A stretch of 64,000 nucleotides of DNA from Trissonchulus latispiculum (taxonomy: Eukaryota > Nematoda > Enoplea > Enoplida > Ironidae). The notes under the pieces are model-generated. The model saw only the letters and a list, made by a program, of their open reading frames with translations. It searched no databases and was not told the origin of the DNA. The stretch covers positions 44,339 to 108,338 of the forward strand of contig JASAND010005466.1 of assembly GCA_030248195.1 (NCBI GenBank), in the 5' to 3' direction. The position numbers were made by a program, and so were the translations under genes. Of this stretch, positions 12,550-23,740 are shown piece by piece (position 1 is the first letter of the stretch; each line of letters opens with the position of its first letter).

Positions 12550-12870
12550 CAGTCTCCACGGGTCCCCTGGGCCAAGGAACTTTCATACCTGGCTCCTCAA
12601 GGGGCCCACTCCTCCCGGAGACCCCAGTCATCCTTCGGGTGTACCTATCCCCCTTCAGAAAATCGGGTTTTTTAGGGGGGGAATCCCAAAGCAGTCCTGT
12701 CCGGTGACATTGAGGAAACCCGGCCCAAGATGGCCATGCCCCGTTTGCAAGAGAACGCGGCTCACAATTGTGTACAATGCAGGCGGGGGCTAATAACCCA
12801 AAACCCAGCCTGGCCGAGTATATATATAGCAGTAACTGGCAAGATTCCTCCAGTTCCCCTATGGAACTGT
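12550..12870 (-). repeat. LINE-associated 5' block, inverted copy
   Basis: Reverse complement of the 10800-11180 block, forming the left side of the large palindrome with 15067-15450. Confidence 0.6.
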
Positions 12871-13029
12871 AATGGTCTGCCATCGATCGCGCCTCCCGGC
12901 CCCGCCTCCCCCCCGCACCGAGCACGAACCAACTCTGGCCGACCAAGAGTCAGGTGTATCCTCGCACCATGCCAACCCTCCCACCCCAAATCCTAAAGCA
13001 GTCCGAGCTGTCCACAGGCAACCAGCTCC

Positions 13030-13425
13030 GGCCTCAAATTCCTCCAATGGAACTGTAATGGTCTGAGAGGAAGGGAGGAGCTGCACAGTGGCCCCTACGA
13101 CGTTAGAGCTATTCAGGAGACTAGTCTTCAACCCGGCAAACTTTTTGCCATACCTGGGTACTCAGTATTCCGGAAAGACCGTGTGACTCCCCGGGGAAGA
13201 GGCCCTCCAAAAGGGTTCGGAGTGGCCCTCCTTATCCGAAACGATATCCAACATCGCCTTTCCTCCAGACCTCTCACCGCTCCCACAGATTCCACTACGG
13301 ATGCGGTTGCAGTGGAAATCTTTGGAAACAGAGACCTTACTGTTGTCTCTGTCTATGTGCCCCCAATTACTCCAGCAGCCCGGGACCTGAGGCTGAGAGG
13401 CAAAGTTTCTCCAGGACTCTCGCTT
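13030..13425 (+). pseudogene. Second LINE endonuclease fragment
   Basis: FLQWNCNGLRG, VRAIQET, PGYSVFRKDR and GVALLIRNDI show an APE endonuclease N-terminal half, diverged from the 9067 type. It stops near 13425 where an opposite-strand fragment begins. Confidence 0.65.
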
Positions 13426-14100
13426 TGAGTCGATGATTAGCTGTCGATCTGTTCTGCACGCCTCCTTCCACTCAGGAAGGCGTTCCGGATTCCGCCTTGA
13501 TTGCTTGTAGAGAGCTTCACGTTGACCTATGGCAGCTGCCACAGCTGGAGACCTCCGTGGCTTGGGAGGTCTAGGTACAGCTGCTCTCTGGGCTTTGGAG
13601 ACGACAGCATTGGTAAAGAGGCTGCAGGCGGATTCGGCACATTGGATAGAGTTCGGATCCGACGGGAGTGCAGCATCCAAAACTCTGCCAAAGGTTTTCC
13701 AATTGGCTTTGTTGAATCTAGGCCGGCTACGCCGCCGCTGTTTACGGTTCAGCATTCCGGAGACGAAGAGTGGAGACAGTTATAGGATGATGATCAGAAC
13801 TGAGGGGGCTATGGTGTACGGACCAGTCACAGTGCGTTGCTAGGGAGGGGTGAATGATAGAGACATCAGGAGCGGATCCATTACCGGTCGCTGGGTTGGT
13901 GCGCGTCCGCAATCTGTCGTTGACTGGCAGGAGGGCTTGAGATTCCATCCATTCCTCGAGAAGAGAATCGACCCCGTCAGAATCGGTGCATGCAGAATCC
14001 CAGAGGGAGCTGTGGCCATTAAAGTCGCCAAGGCTTATACACCTTTCAGATGGAGTTTCAGTGACACAGCGACTGTGGTGGAATCCGCCGGTTCTGTTAT
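13425..14100 (-). pseudogene. LINE endonuclease C-terminus and linker fragment
   Basis: The minus strand reads APDVSIIHPSLATHCDWSVH then LSSDHHPI, the endonuclease SDH motif. NKANWKTFGRVLDAALP, SLFTNAVVSKAQRAAVPRPP and PEWKEACRTDRQLIIDSKRE (the linker before RT) follow. There is a frame break around 13940 where GDFNxH is split. Confidence 0.65.
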
Positions 14101-15060
14101 CTGATCATTTAGCCTGGTGTAGTTGATGTCAGATTTTACCAGGATAGCGGCACCGCCACTTTTCACCGCGTTTCCAGCTCTACCGGTAATTCTGTTCTGA
14201 GCCTCTCGATGGTATAGCCTGGGAATTTGGGGAGGAGTGGTTGACCATCCCTGGTTTGAGTGCCGTCATTCAGGATGTGTTGGTCTGAGTGGATGGCCCA
14301 TTCTTCGATCAGGTAGCCCAGCTCGTTTCCATGACGTCCGGGTTCCCATGATTCACAGTGGGCGTTGAAATCGGCACAGATGATGGAGTTTGTATCGACG
14401 ACGGGGAGTCGATATGGGTCAAACCGTTGTGTCCTCTGTTCTTCAGCTTGCCGCTGAATAGGCGGCACATAGACTGATGCCACCTTAGCTGGAGTCACCT
14501 TCAGATGGAGTTTCAGTGACACTGCAACTGTGGTGAGAATCCGCCGGTGCTGTTCTCCGATCGTTTAGCTTCGGTGTAGTTGATGTCAATTATTTTACCA
14601 GGATAGCGGCACCGCCACTTTTCACCGCGTTTCCAGCTCTATCGGTAATTCTGTTCTGAGCCTCGATGGTATAGCCTGGGAATTTGGGGAGTGGTTGACC
14701 ATCCCTGAAGTGAGTTTCTTGTATAGCCGCAATATTCACATTTAAATCGGCCATGTGCTTCTGTAGCCAGGCCAGTTTGGATTTCACATCGCCAGCATTC
14801 CATTGGAGGATGCGTAGGGAATTTTTAGGAGCCGGATGGGCGCCTGTTCGCCCCCTGACTGGTGGGGGAGGGCTAGGAGGGTTGGCATGGTGCGAGGATA
14901 CACCTGACCTCCTGTCAGTCGGCCAGAGTTGGTTGGAGGGGGCGGGGTGGATTCTGAGGATTGGCTGTGGGGGACAGAGTTGGCGTGAAGGGGGAGGAGG
15001 CGGTGGGACATCGAGGGGAGGGAGGGCAGCAGACTGATGGCAGCCAGCGTCTACAGCCAG
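14100..15060 (-). pseudogene. LINE endonuclease fragment, inverted copy of 9067 type
   Basis: The minus strand carries WLQKHMADLNVNIAAIQETH, FPGYTIEAQNRITDRAGN (without the AG duplication seen at 9532) and IICADFNAHCESWEP. After HILNDGTQT it jumps back to DGQPLLPKFPGYTIE, so two partial copies are joined out of order near 14245. Confidence 0.65.
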
Positions 15061-15066
15061 CTGAGG

Positions 15067-15450
15067 GGAACATGGAGGACAATCATTGCCAGTTACTGTT
15101 ATATATACTCGGCCAGGGACCTGGAGGCCTGAGCATCGTTTGTGGGTCTATTAGCCGCACCGCCTGCATTGTACACAATTGTGAGCCGCGTTTCTCTTGC
15201 AAACGGGGCATGGCCATCTTGGGCCGGGGATTTCCTCAATGTCACCGGACAGGACTAAGAGGCTATTGGGCTTACCGGGCCCGCCACTAAAAAACCCGAT
15301 TTTCTGGAAGGGGGATAGGTACACCCGAAGGATGACTCGGGTCTCCGGTATAGGAGTTGGGCCCCATTGAGGAGCCAGGTATGAAAGTTCCTTGGCCCAG
15401 GGGGCCCGTGGAGACCTGGGGTTTTTCTAGGCAAAAATAGAGTGGGGGGG
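15067..15450 (+). repeat. LINE-associated 5' block, second copy
   Basis: Nearly identical to 10800-11180 through GGCATGGCCATCTTGGGCCG and GGTATGAAAGTTCCTTGGCC. Confidence 0.6.
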
Positions 15451-15960
15451 GGGAAGAGTGGGGGGTGGACGCCCCCCCCACTAGTGGGGGGGGGAGGTCC
15501 AAAAATGGGGGGGGGGAAATAAAATGGGCTAAAAATGCCAAAAATACAGTATAAAAAGCCTGTTTTCTACATATACTGCTATAACTAAGCTTAAAAGTGC
15601 TCAAAAATTGAGTTTTAGCACCAAAATAGACCATTTTTGACGAAAAAATTCCGGCGAAGCCGGAAAATTTTTGAAAATTTTGACCAAAAATCCTAAAAAA
15701 TTGGCATTTTCTGGGCACCTTAGGGTGAGTGGGGGGGAAGCCCAAAAAAGTGGGGAGGGGAACGAGTGTGGGGGGAGAGGTTGAGTGTGGGGGGGAAACC
15801 CAAAAAGTGGGGGGCGCCCCCACCACCCCCCCCCCCAGTAAAAAAACCCCAGGAGACAGGGGCACATGGGCTGGGCTTTTTCTAGGCGAAAAAAGTTGGG
15901 GGGGGGGGAATCTAAAGTGGTCTAAAGACGCTAAAAATGCAGTAAAACTAGCCTGTTTTC
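15450..15960. repeat. G-tract MITE remnants in LINE mosaic
   Basis: G and C runs with TTCCGGCGAAGCCGGAA (15649) and a TGGGCTTTTTCTAGGCGA end (15870). The inverted counterpart is 12180-12540. Confidence 0.55.
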
Positions 15961-16659
15961 TACTGCTATAACTATTGTGTATTGGCACGATAGCGCCCCT
16001 ACATAATATGGGTGTAAAGGCGTCTGCGCGGCCCCCTGCAGACCGTGTTGGCCTGGTGCCAGCTAATTAGAGGCCCGGCAGTGGTAAAAAGGTTACCATC
16101 GTAAACAACTCGAGTAGTACTACAAGTACCACCATACTTTTGGTTCGAATTCGAAACTTCGAATTTTTGCACTAGGCGATAGTTACCTTGCGTTTGTTTT
16201 TTTTCTGAGTAAATAACGCTTATTGGAAATGCATTTTACGGCGAAGTGTTGGAACGATGTGGGCATTTTGGCACCATACTACTATTATATGTTGGTAGAC
16301 AGGATCCCCCCATGCTACCTTTTTTGGTCATTTTGGCACCTGGCCAATTTTGGCTCTGTGCCAAGGTCCCAAAGTCGGACTTTCGCTATTTTGGCACTTC
16401 GGTTGTGGTGGACTTTTTTTCACAGGCTAGCAGCTAGATTGGTTTGGTTTATTTTATTTGAATATTTCGGCCAATGCACACAAAGTAACGAGGGGGATTT
16501 TTTAATTTCGCTCTGTAGCTTTCAGGAGACAGGCCCAAACTTTGCATTTTTTTTGGCCTGTTTTGGGTAAAAGTTGCTAAGTTTTTCTTTTACTAGAAAT
16601 GGCCTAAAAGTCACTAAAAATGGCGTTTTTCGGCCTCGGGGTGGTACCCATATATAGTA

Positions 16660-17780
16660 AACCGGGGTCGCTGAAAACGATGAGCATACTGCCGATACCG
16701 CCCGAAGTGACCACTGGTCAGCATGGCTCCCGTGGTTCCTCGCCCAGGGTCAAAGTTGGGAAAACTCACTCTAAACAGCGTTTTCAGGCGTTTTGGTTGC
16801 GGGCATATTATATAGTAAATCGACTACGCTCGTTTCAATGGGCATATCGCCGAAGCCGACGGAAGTGACCACTGGTCACTACAGCCTATGGGTCCTATTG
16901 ACCACTGGTCAAACGGCCTAAAACTGCGTTTTTCGGCGTTTTGGTCGGGGGCAGATATAGTAAATCGACTACGCTCGTTTCAATGGGCATATCGCCGAAA
17001 CCGACGGAAGTGACCACTGGTCACTACAGCCTATGGGACCTATTGACCACTGGTCAAACGGCCTAAAACTGCGTTTTTCGGCGTTCTGGTCGGGGGCATA
17101 TATAGTAAATCGACTACGCTCGTTTCAATGGGCATATCGCCGAAACCGACAGAAGTGACCACTGGTCACTACAGCCTATGGGGCCTATTGACCACTGGTC
17201 AAACGGCCTAAAACTGCGTTTTTCGGCGTTTTGGTCGGGTACATATATAGTAAATCGACTACGCTCGTTTCAATGGGCATATCGCCGAAACCGACAGAAG
17301 TGACCACTGGTCACTACAGCCTATGGGGCCTATTGACCACTGGTCAAACGGCCTAAAACTGCGTTTTTCGGCGTTTTGGTCGGGGGCAGATATAGTAAAT
17401 CGACTACGCTCGTTTCAATGGGCATATCGCCGAAACCGACGAAAGTGACCACTGGTCACTACGGCCTTGGGGCCCTATTGACTACTGGTCAAATGGACTA
17501 TTTTTCGGCGTTTTGGTTGGGGGCAAATCGATTACGCTCGTCTCAATGAGCACATTTTCAGATCTGACGGGCGGAACTGACCACTGGTCACTACGAACTA
17601 AGTGGTCTACAGACCAGTGGTCAAACTCCCTAAAACTTAGTTTTTCGGGGTTTTAGTTGCGGATGTTTTTATATATATAGTAAATCGACAACGCTCGTTT
17701 TAATGGTCATATATATTGCCGGAAACGGATGGAAGTGACCAGTGGTCACTACGGCCTACTGACCACCGGAAACGCATCCA
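16660..17780 (+). repeat. 145-bp tandem array with TGACCACTGGTCA dyads
   Basis: The marker ATAGTAAATCGACTACGCTC recurs at intervals of exactly 145 bp (16814, 16959, 17104, 17249 and 17394). Each unit carries two copies of the perfect-type palindrome TGACCACTGGTCA about 35-40 bp apart. Later units diverge. Confidence 0.9.
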
Positions 17781-18037
17781 GCATTACCCGGAAAATTAAG
17801 TTATGCCGTCTAATTAAACTAGTTAAGTTCAACAAGAAAAATTTTGAAAATTTCGCTTTCTGATTTTTTCACTGCAAAATTGGTACCAAAGGGGGGGATC
17901 CACATTTTTGATGGGGAATTTCGTTCATACAGGCCTCTCTTGCCAATTCTCCCTCGGCCTCGACATACGAGCTAATCTTAAGGCCAATGTTTAACAACAT
18001 TGGAATATTGTCAGAGAATCTTTAAAGTGCTAAGAGG

Positions 18038-18856
18038 ACAAGAAAGTAAAATGCTCCTCCGGAGCATGGAAAAGTAATATGGGTGGATAGGGTGAGGTTG
18101 CGAAATCAAGAGAGGACTAGTTTTGAAAATGCTTAATATGGGGCTAGGTTCTGAAAGAAAGGAGGACTAGATTGTGGGCGAACTAATATAGGCACAGCGT
18201 CGCCGAACAACCCATATTCGCGGGCATGTACGCTTCGCTTCAGCGTTTGTCACATATATATAGAACGGTCAAAATTAGAGTGAAAAATGTTGAATAGGTA
18301 ATCTGCAAGATATATATAGTAGTCGTTCGCGTGGGCAGTTTTAGGCTAGCTATATACCTTAAATTTAGTTGGGCTATGACAAGTATCGGACAGAAACATA
18401 GGGATGTGGCGGTAAAACTATTGGTTCAATCCGGCAGGGTTGCAGTCAAGGACAATCGCTATAAAATTATTCTTTAAATATGCTGTCTGCATAAATGCCT
18501 AAAATGAACAGTATATAAGCTTAGACTTTCTTGAATGAAAAGTCTGACTATGTAATACGAATATGGAAGTACGAATATGCGGATATAGATTATATCATCT
18601 AATTTAGAATCTGGAACTATAATTTATAGTCTAGCTAGAAATTGATATAGATGATTGTATAATTTTTACAGCCCGCGAATATGGGTTGTTCGGCGACGCT
18701 GTGCCCATATTAGTTCGCCCACAATCTAGTCCTCCTTTCTTTCAGAACCTAGCCCCATATTAAGCACTTTCAAAACTAGTCCTCTCTTGATTTCGCAACC
18801 TCACCATATCCACCCATATTACTTTTCCATGCTCCGGAGGAGCATTTTACTTTCTT
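18038..18856. mobile_element. Foldback element with ~185-bp inverted ends
   Basis: Left arm 18038-18225 and right arm 18670-18856 are inverted copies. Both begin at the outside with ACAAGAAAGTAAAATGCTCC-type sequence and a small GGAGCAT hairpin, and end near CCCGCGAATATGGG. The ~445-bp centre is unique. It forms the 3' end of the family-2 copy. Confidence 0.75.
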
Positions 18857-19240
18857 TATAGTAAATCGACTACGCTAGTTTCAATGGACATATCGCCGGA
18901 ACCGACGGAAGTGACCACTGGTCACTACAGCCTGTGGGGCCTATTGACCACTGGTCAAACGGCCTAAAACTGCGTTTTTCGGCGTTTTGGTCGGGGGCAT
19001 ATATAGCAAATCGACTACGCTCGTTGCAATGGGCATATTGCCGAAATCGAGGGAAGTGACCAGTGGTCACTATGGTCTATGGTGCCTACTGACCACTGGT
19101 CAAACCGCCTAAAACAACGTTTTTCGGCCCTATTACGGTATCCATATAGGAAATCCGTGTCGCTGAACACGATGGGCATACTGTCGAACTCTTTGGGGAG
19201 GCGAAAAAGTTTTATCCTTATACTACCCACAAACACAGGT
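18857..19240 (+). repeat. 145-bp tandem repeats, short second array
   Basis: Two to three units of the repeat seen at 16660-17780, including TGACCACTGGTCA, directly after the foldback that ends at 18856. Confidence 0.8.
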
Positions 19241-19843
19241 TGCAGCGGCCGAAGCTTGGGGCGGAGGTGAGAATTCAGTGGTACTATATATATTTATATA
19301 ATCAGTTTTCTGCTCTACCTACGGCACTGTTCAAGCTCCTTGTCTCCATTACCGCATTGCTGGAAAGGGATCCTTTAAAATGACAGAAGGACAAGAAAGA
19401 AAAATGCTCCTCTGGAGCATGAAAAAAGTAATATGGGTTATGGTGAGGTTGTAAAATCAAGAGAGGACTAGTCTTTAAAATGCTTAATATGGGGCTAGGT
19501 TCAAAAATAGAAGAGGACTAGGTTGTGAGAGAATTAATATGGGCACAGCTTCGCCGAACAACCCATATTCGCGGGATTTCACGTTTCGTCTTAGCTTAGA
19601 GCTATCAATGTCAGTCAATAAAAAATTTAAACGTTGCATACTCATTGAATATAGCTGTTTGCATGCACTGTTAGACTAGCTAGGAATATATACGTAAATT
19701 ATCATCATTTTGTTGTGTTGAACTACGGCAGGCTCTACTACTAGGAGAGATCTAAGGCTATGCTAAAGCTATTGGTCCAAGTCAGGAGGAAATAGAAGAT
19801 CGTCGGAGAGTCCTAAATTATTCTTGAATATAAATTTTCCGTA

Positions 19844-21680
19844 TCATAGGGGTCGCGGCAGCAACCCCTATAATATGTGTGAAAAGTGGCTGGAGACAGT
19901 GTAAAATAAGCTGCGCAGAAGCTGCGCAAAATCCTGCGCAGATCCTGCGCAGATTTCATGCGCAAATTGTAGAGCACGTCGAGTTTAGTATGTCTGTGAA
20001 GTTTCAGCCCCGTATCACTTACCGTTAAAAAGTTGCGCCCCGGACCGGTTATGGCGGCGATGTTTTTTTTCCGGTTTCTCCTATTTGATGGTTGTATTGT
20101 ACATAATGTTCGCCGCTTTCACGTGATCTGCAGCGGCGGGCCAACCTAAAGGGCTATGGGGTCTAGTAGTACCCTCTAAAGAATTTAAGAATCACAACTT
20201 TTTTGCGCCGCAGCTGCGCCACAGCGCCGCAGTGGTGCCGCAAAGTCGGCTCATAGCGAAAAGTGACCATTTTTGTGGTCGTCGCTCAGGTCGAACGTTA
20301 CGAGCTGGAGCTGATTTCTTTTTATATTCAGAAATTACATATATTGAACTAACTAACGGTCCAGGTTGCGTTTCTCTATCACTTCCCTAGCGACCACAGT
20401 GGCCCGTCAAAAATGGCGAAAATTTGAAAAATGAAAAATCAAAATTTCTCGCTATCTATTTAACTTTGAAAGCTCAAATCTTCCATACAATGGTTTTCTG
20501 GCACGGAGAATCGATTCCCGCAGTCAGTTTTACCGTCAGACCCACCCATCTTGCTGGGCTGGTTCCACTTTGCCGTCGGAGGGTCAAGTCGGAAACCGCT
20601 TCCTGGAGGTCCATAGTAGGCTTTACCTGGCCTCTCAAAACTTTGTCTATAGGGGTTTTCTGGTGCGCCCAGCCCATTCCCGGTGTCCTTTTTACCATAG
20701 GACTCATCCATCTTGCTGTGCTGGTTCCACTTTGCCGTCTGGAGGGTCATGTCGGCAACCGCGTCCTGGAGGTCCATAGTAGGCCTTACCTGGCCTCTCA
20801 AAACTTCGTCTATAGGGGTTTTCTGGTGCGCACAGCTCATTCCCGGTATCCGTTTTGCCGTCCGACGTACCTATTTTGCTGTGCTAGTACCACTTTGCCA
20901 TCGGGAGGGTCAGTCCGGTGGGGGGGGGTCGTGGTCGAAAATAAAATTTTTCAAAAGTGGTCAAATTTGGTATCAAATGAAAGCCCTAAGTGAGCTGAGC
21001 AACTTTCGCCATAGAAGTGCATGCTCAAAGTGGCTGTAGAGTGCTGTGGTGGGGTGGGGTGGGGACTTAGGCTATTTTGGTTCAAAAATAAAATTTTTCA
21101 AAAGTGGTCAAATTTGGTATCAAATGAAAGCTCTAAGTGAGCTGAGCAACTTTTGTCATAGAACTGCGTCCCCAAAGTGGGTGTAAAGTGCTACGGTGGG
21201 GTGGGGTGGGGACTTAGGCTATTTTGGGTCAAAAATAAAATTTTTCAAAAGTGGTCAAATTTGGTATCAAATGAAAGCTCTAAGTGAGCTGAGCAACTTT
21301 TGTCATAGAACTGCGTACCCCCAAAGTGGCTGTAGAGGGCTGTGGTGGGGTGGGGTGGGGAATTAGGCTATTTTGGGTCAAAAATAAAATTTTTCAAAAG
21401 TGGTCAAATTTGGTATCAAATGAAAGCTCTAAGTGAGCTGAGCAACTTTTGTCCTAGAACTGCGTACCCGAAATGGCTGTAGAGTGCTGGGGTGGGGACT
21501 TAGGCGATTTTATATATAGGTCAAAAATGGAATTTTTTAAAAGTGGTCAAATTTGTGTCAAATGAAAGTCCTAAGCGAACGGAACAACTTGTCATGGAGC
21601 CACCCACCCAAACTTGCTGTGCCAAATAACGTCACGTGCCTATGAAACTGTTGTCTTTACTTCTTCAACCGGAATTTAAA

Positions 21681-21739
<59 letters not shown>

Positions 21740-21790
21740 GCCAACACACACATATTATCCTCTTTTGTGCGGAGCATTTTTGTTACTTGT
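19844..21790 (+). mobile_element. Family-1 Helentron-like element, copy A
   Basis: Begins TCATAGGGGTCGC with a hairpin GGGGTCGC...GCAACCCC and then ATAATATG. Next comes a ~650-bp unique region with clustered CTGCGCA motifs. Two 163-bp repeats (20500-20890), four 147-bp repeats (20920-21560) and an (AT)n run follow, and it ends GCGGAGCATTTTTGTTACTTGT. No coding sequence is present; long open frames across the arrays are translations of repeats. Confidence 0.75.
21681..21733. repeat. (AT)n microsatellite
   Basis: About 26 AT units near the 3' end of family-1 copy A. Copies B and C have shorter interrupted TATATA runs in the same place. Confidence 0.95.
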
Positions 21791-22149
21791 AAATGGATAC
21801 GTAAATTGCGCAGGTTAGTATAAAGCATTTATCGAAGAAAACGTTTGCTAAAATAAAAGTTGGAATAAAGCTCGAACACATACCGTAGCTGTAGATTATT
21901 TATGAACAATAAACTAAATGTATCATGGATATGCATAATAAATTTACATTTACAAACCGCGAATATGGGTTGTTCGGCGAAGCTGTGCCCATATTAATTC
22001 GCTCACAACCTAGTCCTCTTCTATTTTTGAACCTAGCCCCATATTAAGCATTTTAAAGACTAGTCCTCTCTTGATTTTACAACCTCACCATAACCCATAT
22101 TACTTTTTTCATGCTCCAGAGGAGCATTTTTATTTCCTGTGCTTAAAAG

Positions 22150-22800
22150 TGCTCAACAATTGAGTTTGAGTACCAAAATAGACGTTGTTTGAGCAAAAAA
22201 TTCCGGCGAAGCCGGAAAATTATTGAAAATTTTGACGAAAAATTCTTAAAATTTGGCATTTTCTGGGCACCTTATAGTGAGTGGGGGGGGGAAGCCCAAA
22301 AAAGTGGGGGTGGGGCCGAGTGGGGGGAGGGGTCGAGTGGGGGGGCTAATGCCAAAAAACATTCAACTATGAAGAAGTGGCGCCCCCCCACTCCCCCCGT
22401 AAAAAAGCCCAGCCTGGGCGTGGGGCGCTGCAGGGGTTCTGCCGGACCACCGGCGACAAGGTGCTTTCCAGGTCCAGGGCAGCCCCCCTCAGTTTTCGGC
22501 AAGCAAGCCCCCCCCATTTTTGGGGGTCGCCCAAAAGTGTCGAAAAATTAAGTTTTTGAGGTCAAATTTTCAAAAATTTTCTGAATTTTTTCCTAATTAA
22601 TTGACTTAAAAGTTAATTTTAAAAACAGCGATTTTTTTGTTTTTATATACCTAAAAAATGCTAATTTTTCGCTAAAATTTTTTTATTTTATACCTCGGAC
22701 TCGCCCTCCTTCCCCACCTCCCTGGCGGTCCCGTCCTCGGGTCCCGTCAAGGTTATTGGGTTCCTGAAGGATGTGAGCGCATTCAGCTGCCCCAGCCAAA
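22150..22800 (+). repeat. G-tract MITE remnant
   Basis: Contains TTCCGGCGAAGCCGGAA (22201), G runs, GTAAAAAAGCCCAGC (22394) and the TATACCTCGGACTCGCCCTC block. It is the inverted counterpart of 4135-4690. Confidence 0.5.
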
Positions 22801-22889
22801 TTGATCAGAAGTTCTGTTCTAACCAGCGCCGTAGACCACTCGGCCTCTCCGACTCGGGGGTCTTGGCTAAAAAATGGGAGGAGATTTAA

Positions 22890-23196
22890 CCATGAATTTA
22901 CCACGAATTTCTAATGGAATTGTAATATTTTTTAATGGATTTACAATGATTATATCCGATTTTACCATAAGATTTTAATAAATTTTATACAATAGTTTTT
23001 ATACGTTTTGCAATAATTTTTTGCCATGTTGTAAAATTACTGTAAATGCTATTGTATCAATTTACAACATCTTTTATATATAACGATTTTACCATGTGGT
23101 AAATTGGTTGTAAAATCGTGGTAAATGTTTACAACGTTTTTACAATGATTTTACAACGAATTCATAATGTTGTAAAATTATTGTAAATACGTATAT

Positions 23197-23267
<71 letters not shown>

Positions 23268-23392
23268 GAAGCAGAACCATTGTATCTTCCTTAAAATCTT
23301 AAGGTAAAATCGGACATAATCAGTGTAAGTCCATTAAAAATATTAAAATTTCATTAAAAATCAGTAGTAAATTCGTGGTAAAATGTTGTACC
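22890..23392. mobile_element. AT-rich foldback MITE
   Basis: ~75-bp inverted arms with ATTTACCACGAATTT and TTACAATGATTATATCCGAT-type sequence. An (AT)n run (about 23191-23263) lies in the middle. Confidence 0.65.
23191..23263. repeat. (AT)n microsatellite
   Basis: About 35 AT units with early interruptions, inside the foldback 22890-23392. Confidence 0.95.
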
Positions 23393-23740
23393 TTGCATCT
23401 CCATCCCTGCATCATGGACAAGGGGTGCGGTGCTCATCCCCGGATGCACAGCCGTAGAGCCAGGAGTGGCACCTCAAATGATGACTGCATCGGCCCTTCA
23501 AGGCTTTACGCCCTACACGGGCTCCTGTTACCTTCCGACAATAGTGAGTGGTATATATATACCCATTTACCGACCAATGAAGGACCGATAGCTGGGTTGG
23601 CTAGAGCCCAAGGCGAACCGACATGTGCTTAGTCCCTTGCTCAGTGGGATTTGTGAAAGCCTTGTCGCAGCGGGGATTCGAACCTCGGATTATCGGATCC
23701 AAAGTCGAACGCCTTAACCACTCGGTCATCACGGCACATT
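23375..23740 (-). mobile_element. tRNA-derived SINE
   Basis: The minus strand starts GCCGTGATGACCGAGTGGTT with a pol III A box (TGACCGAGTGG). A B box (GGTTCGAATCC) lies about 35 bp on. The tRNA-like head is type I with a Gln-like TTG loop, but the acceptor halves do not pair, so it is not a functional tRNA. A ~280-bp body of moderate GC content follows to about 23375. Confidence 0.72.

Larger units (their letters stand above)
15985..18856 (+). mobile_element. Family-2 Helentron-like element, second copy
   Basis: Nearly collinear reverse complement of 57021-59873. It has half of the terminal hairpin (GATAGCGCCCCTACATAATATG, 15988 onward), the unique block 16020-16620, 145-bp repeats 16660-17780, a spacer to 18037 and the foldback to 18856. 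The left arm of the hairpin is lost. After 18856, 145-bp repeats resume to about 19240. Confidence 0.7.
19391..22140. mobile_element. Foldback element split by a family-1 insertion
   Basis: Outer arms 19391-19575 and 21957-22140 are the same ~185-bp inverted repeat as at 18038-18856. The internal parts 19576-19843 and 21791-21956 resemble that element's centre. A complete family-1 element (19844-21790) sits between them. Confidence 0.7.

Noticed and set aside
16660..17780. CRISPR-like regular repeats
   Set aside because: Units are 145-bp contiguous tandem repeats without spacers, in an animal genome.
23640..23740. Functional tRNA gene on the minus strand
   Set aside because: A and B boxes fit, but the acceptor and anticodon stems do not pair. 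It is the head of a SINE.
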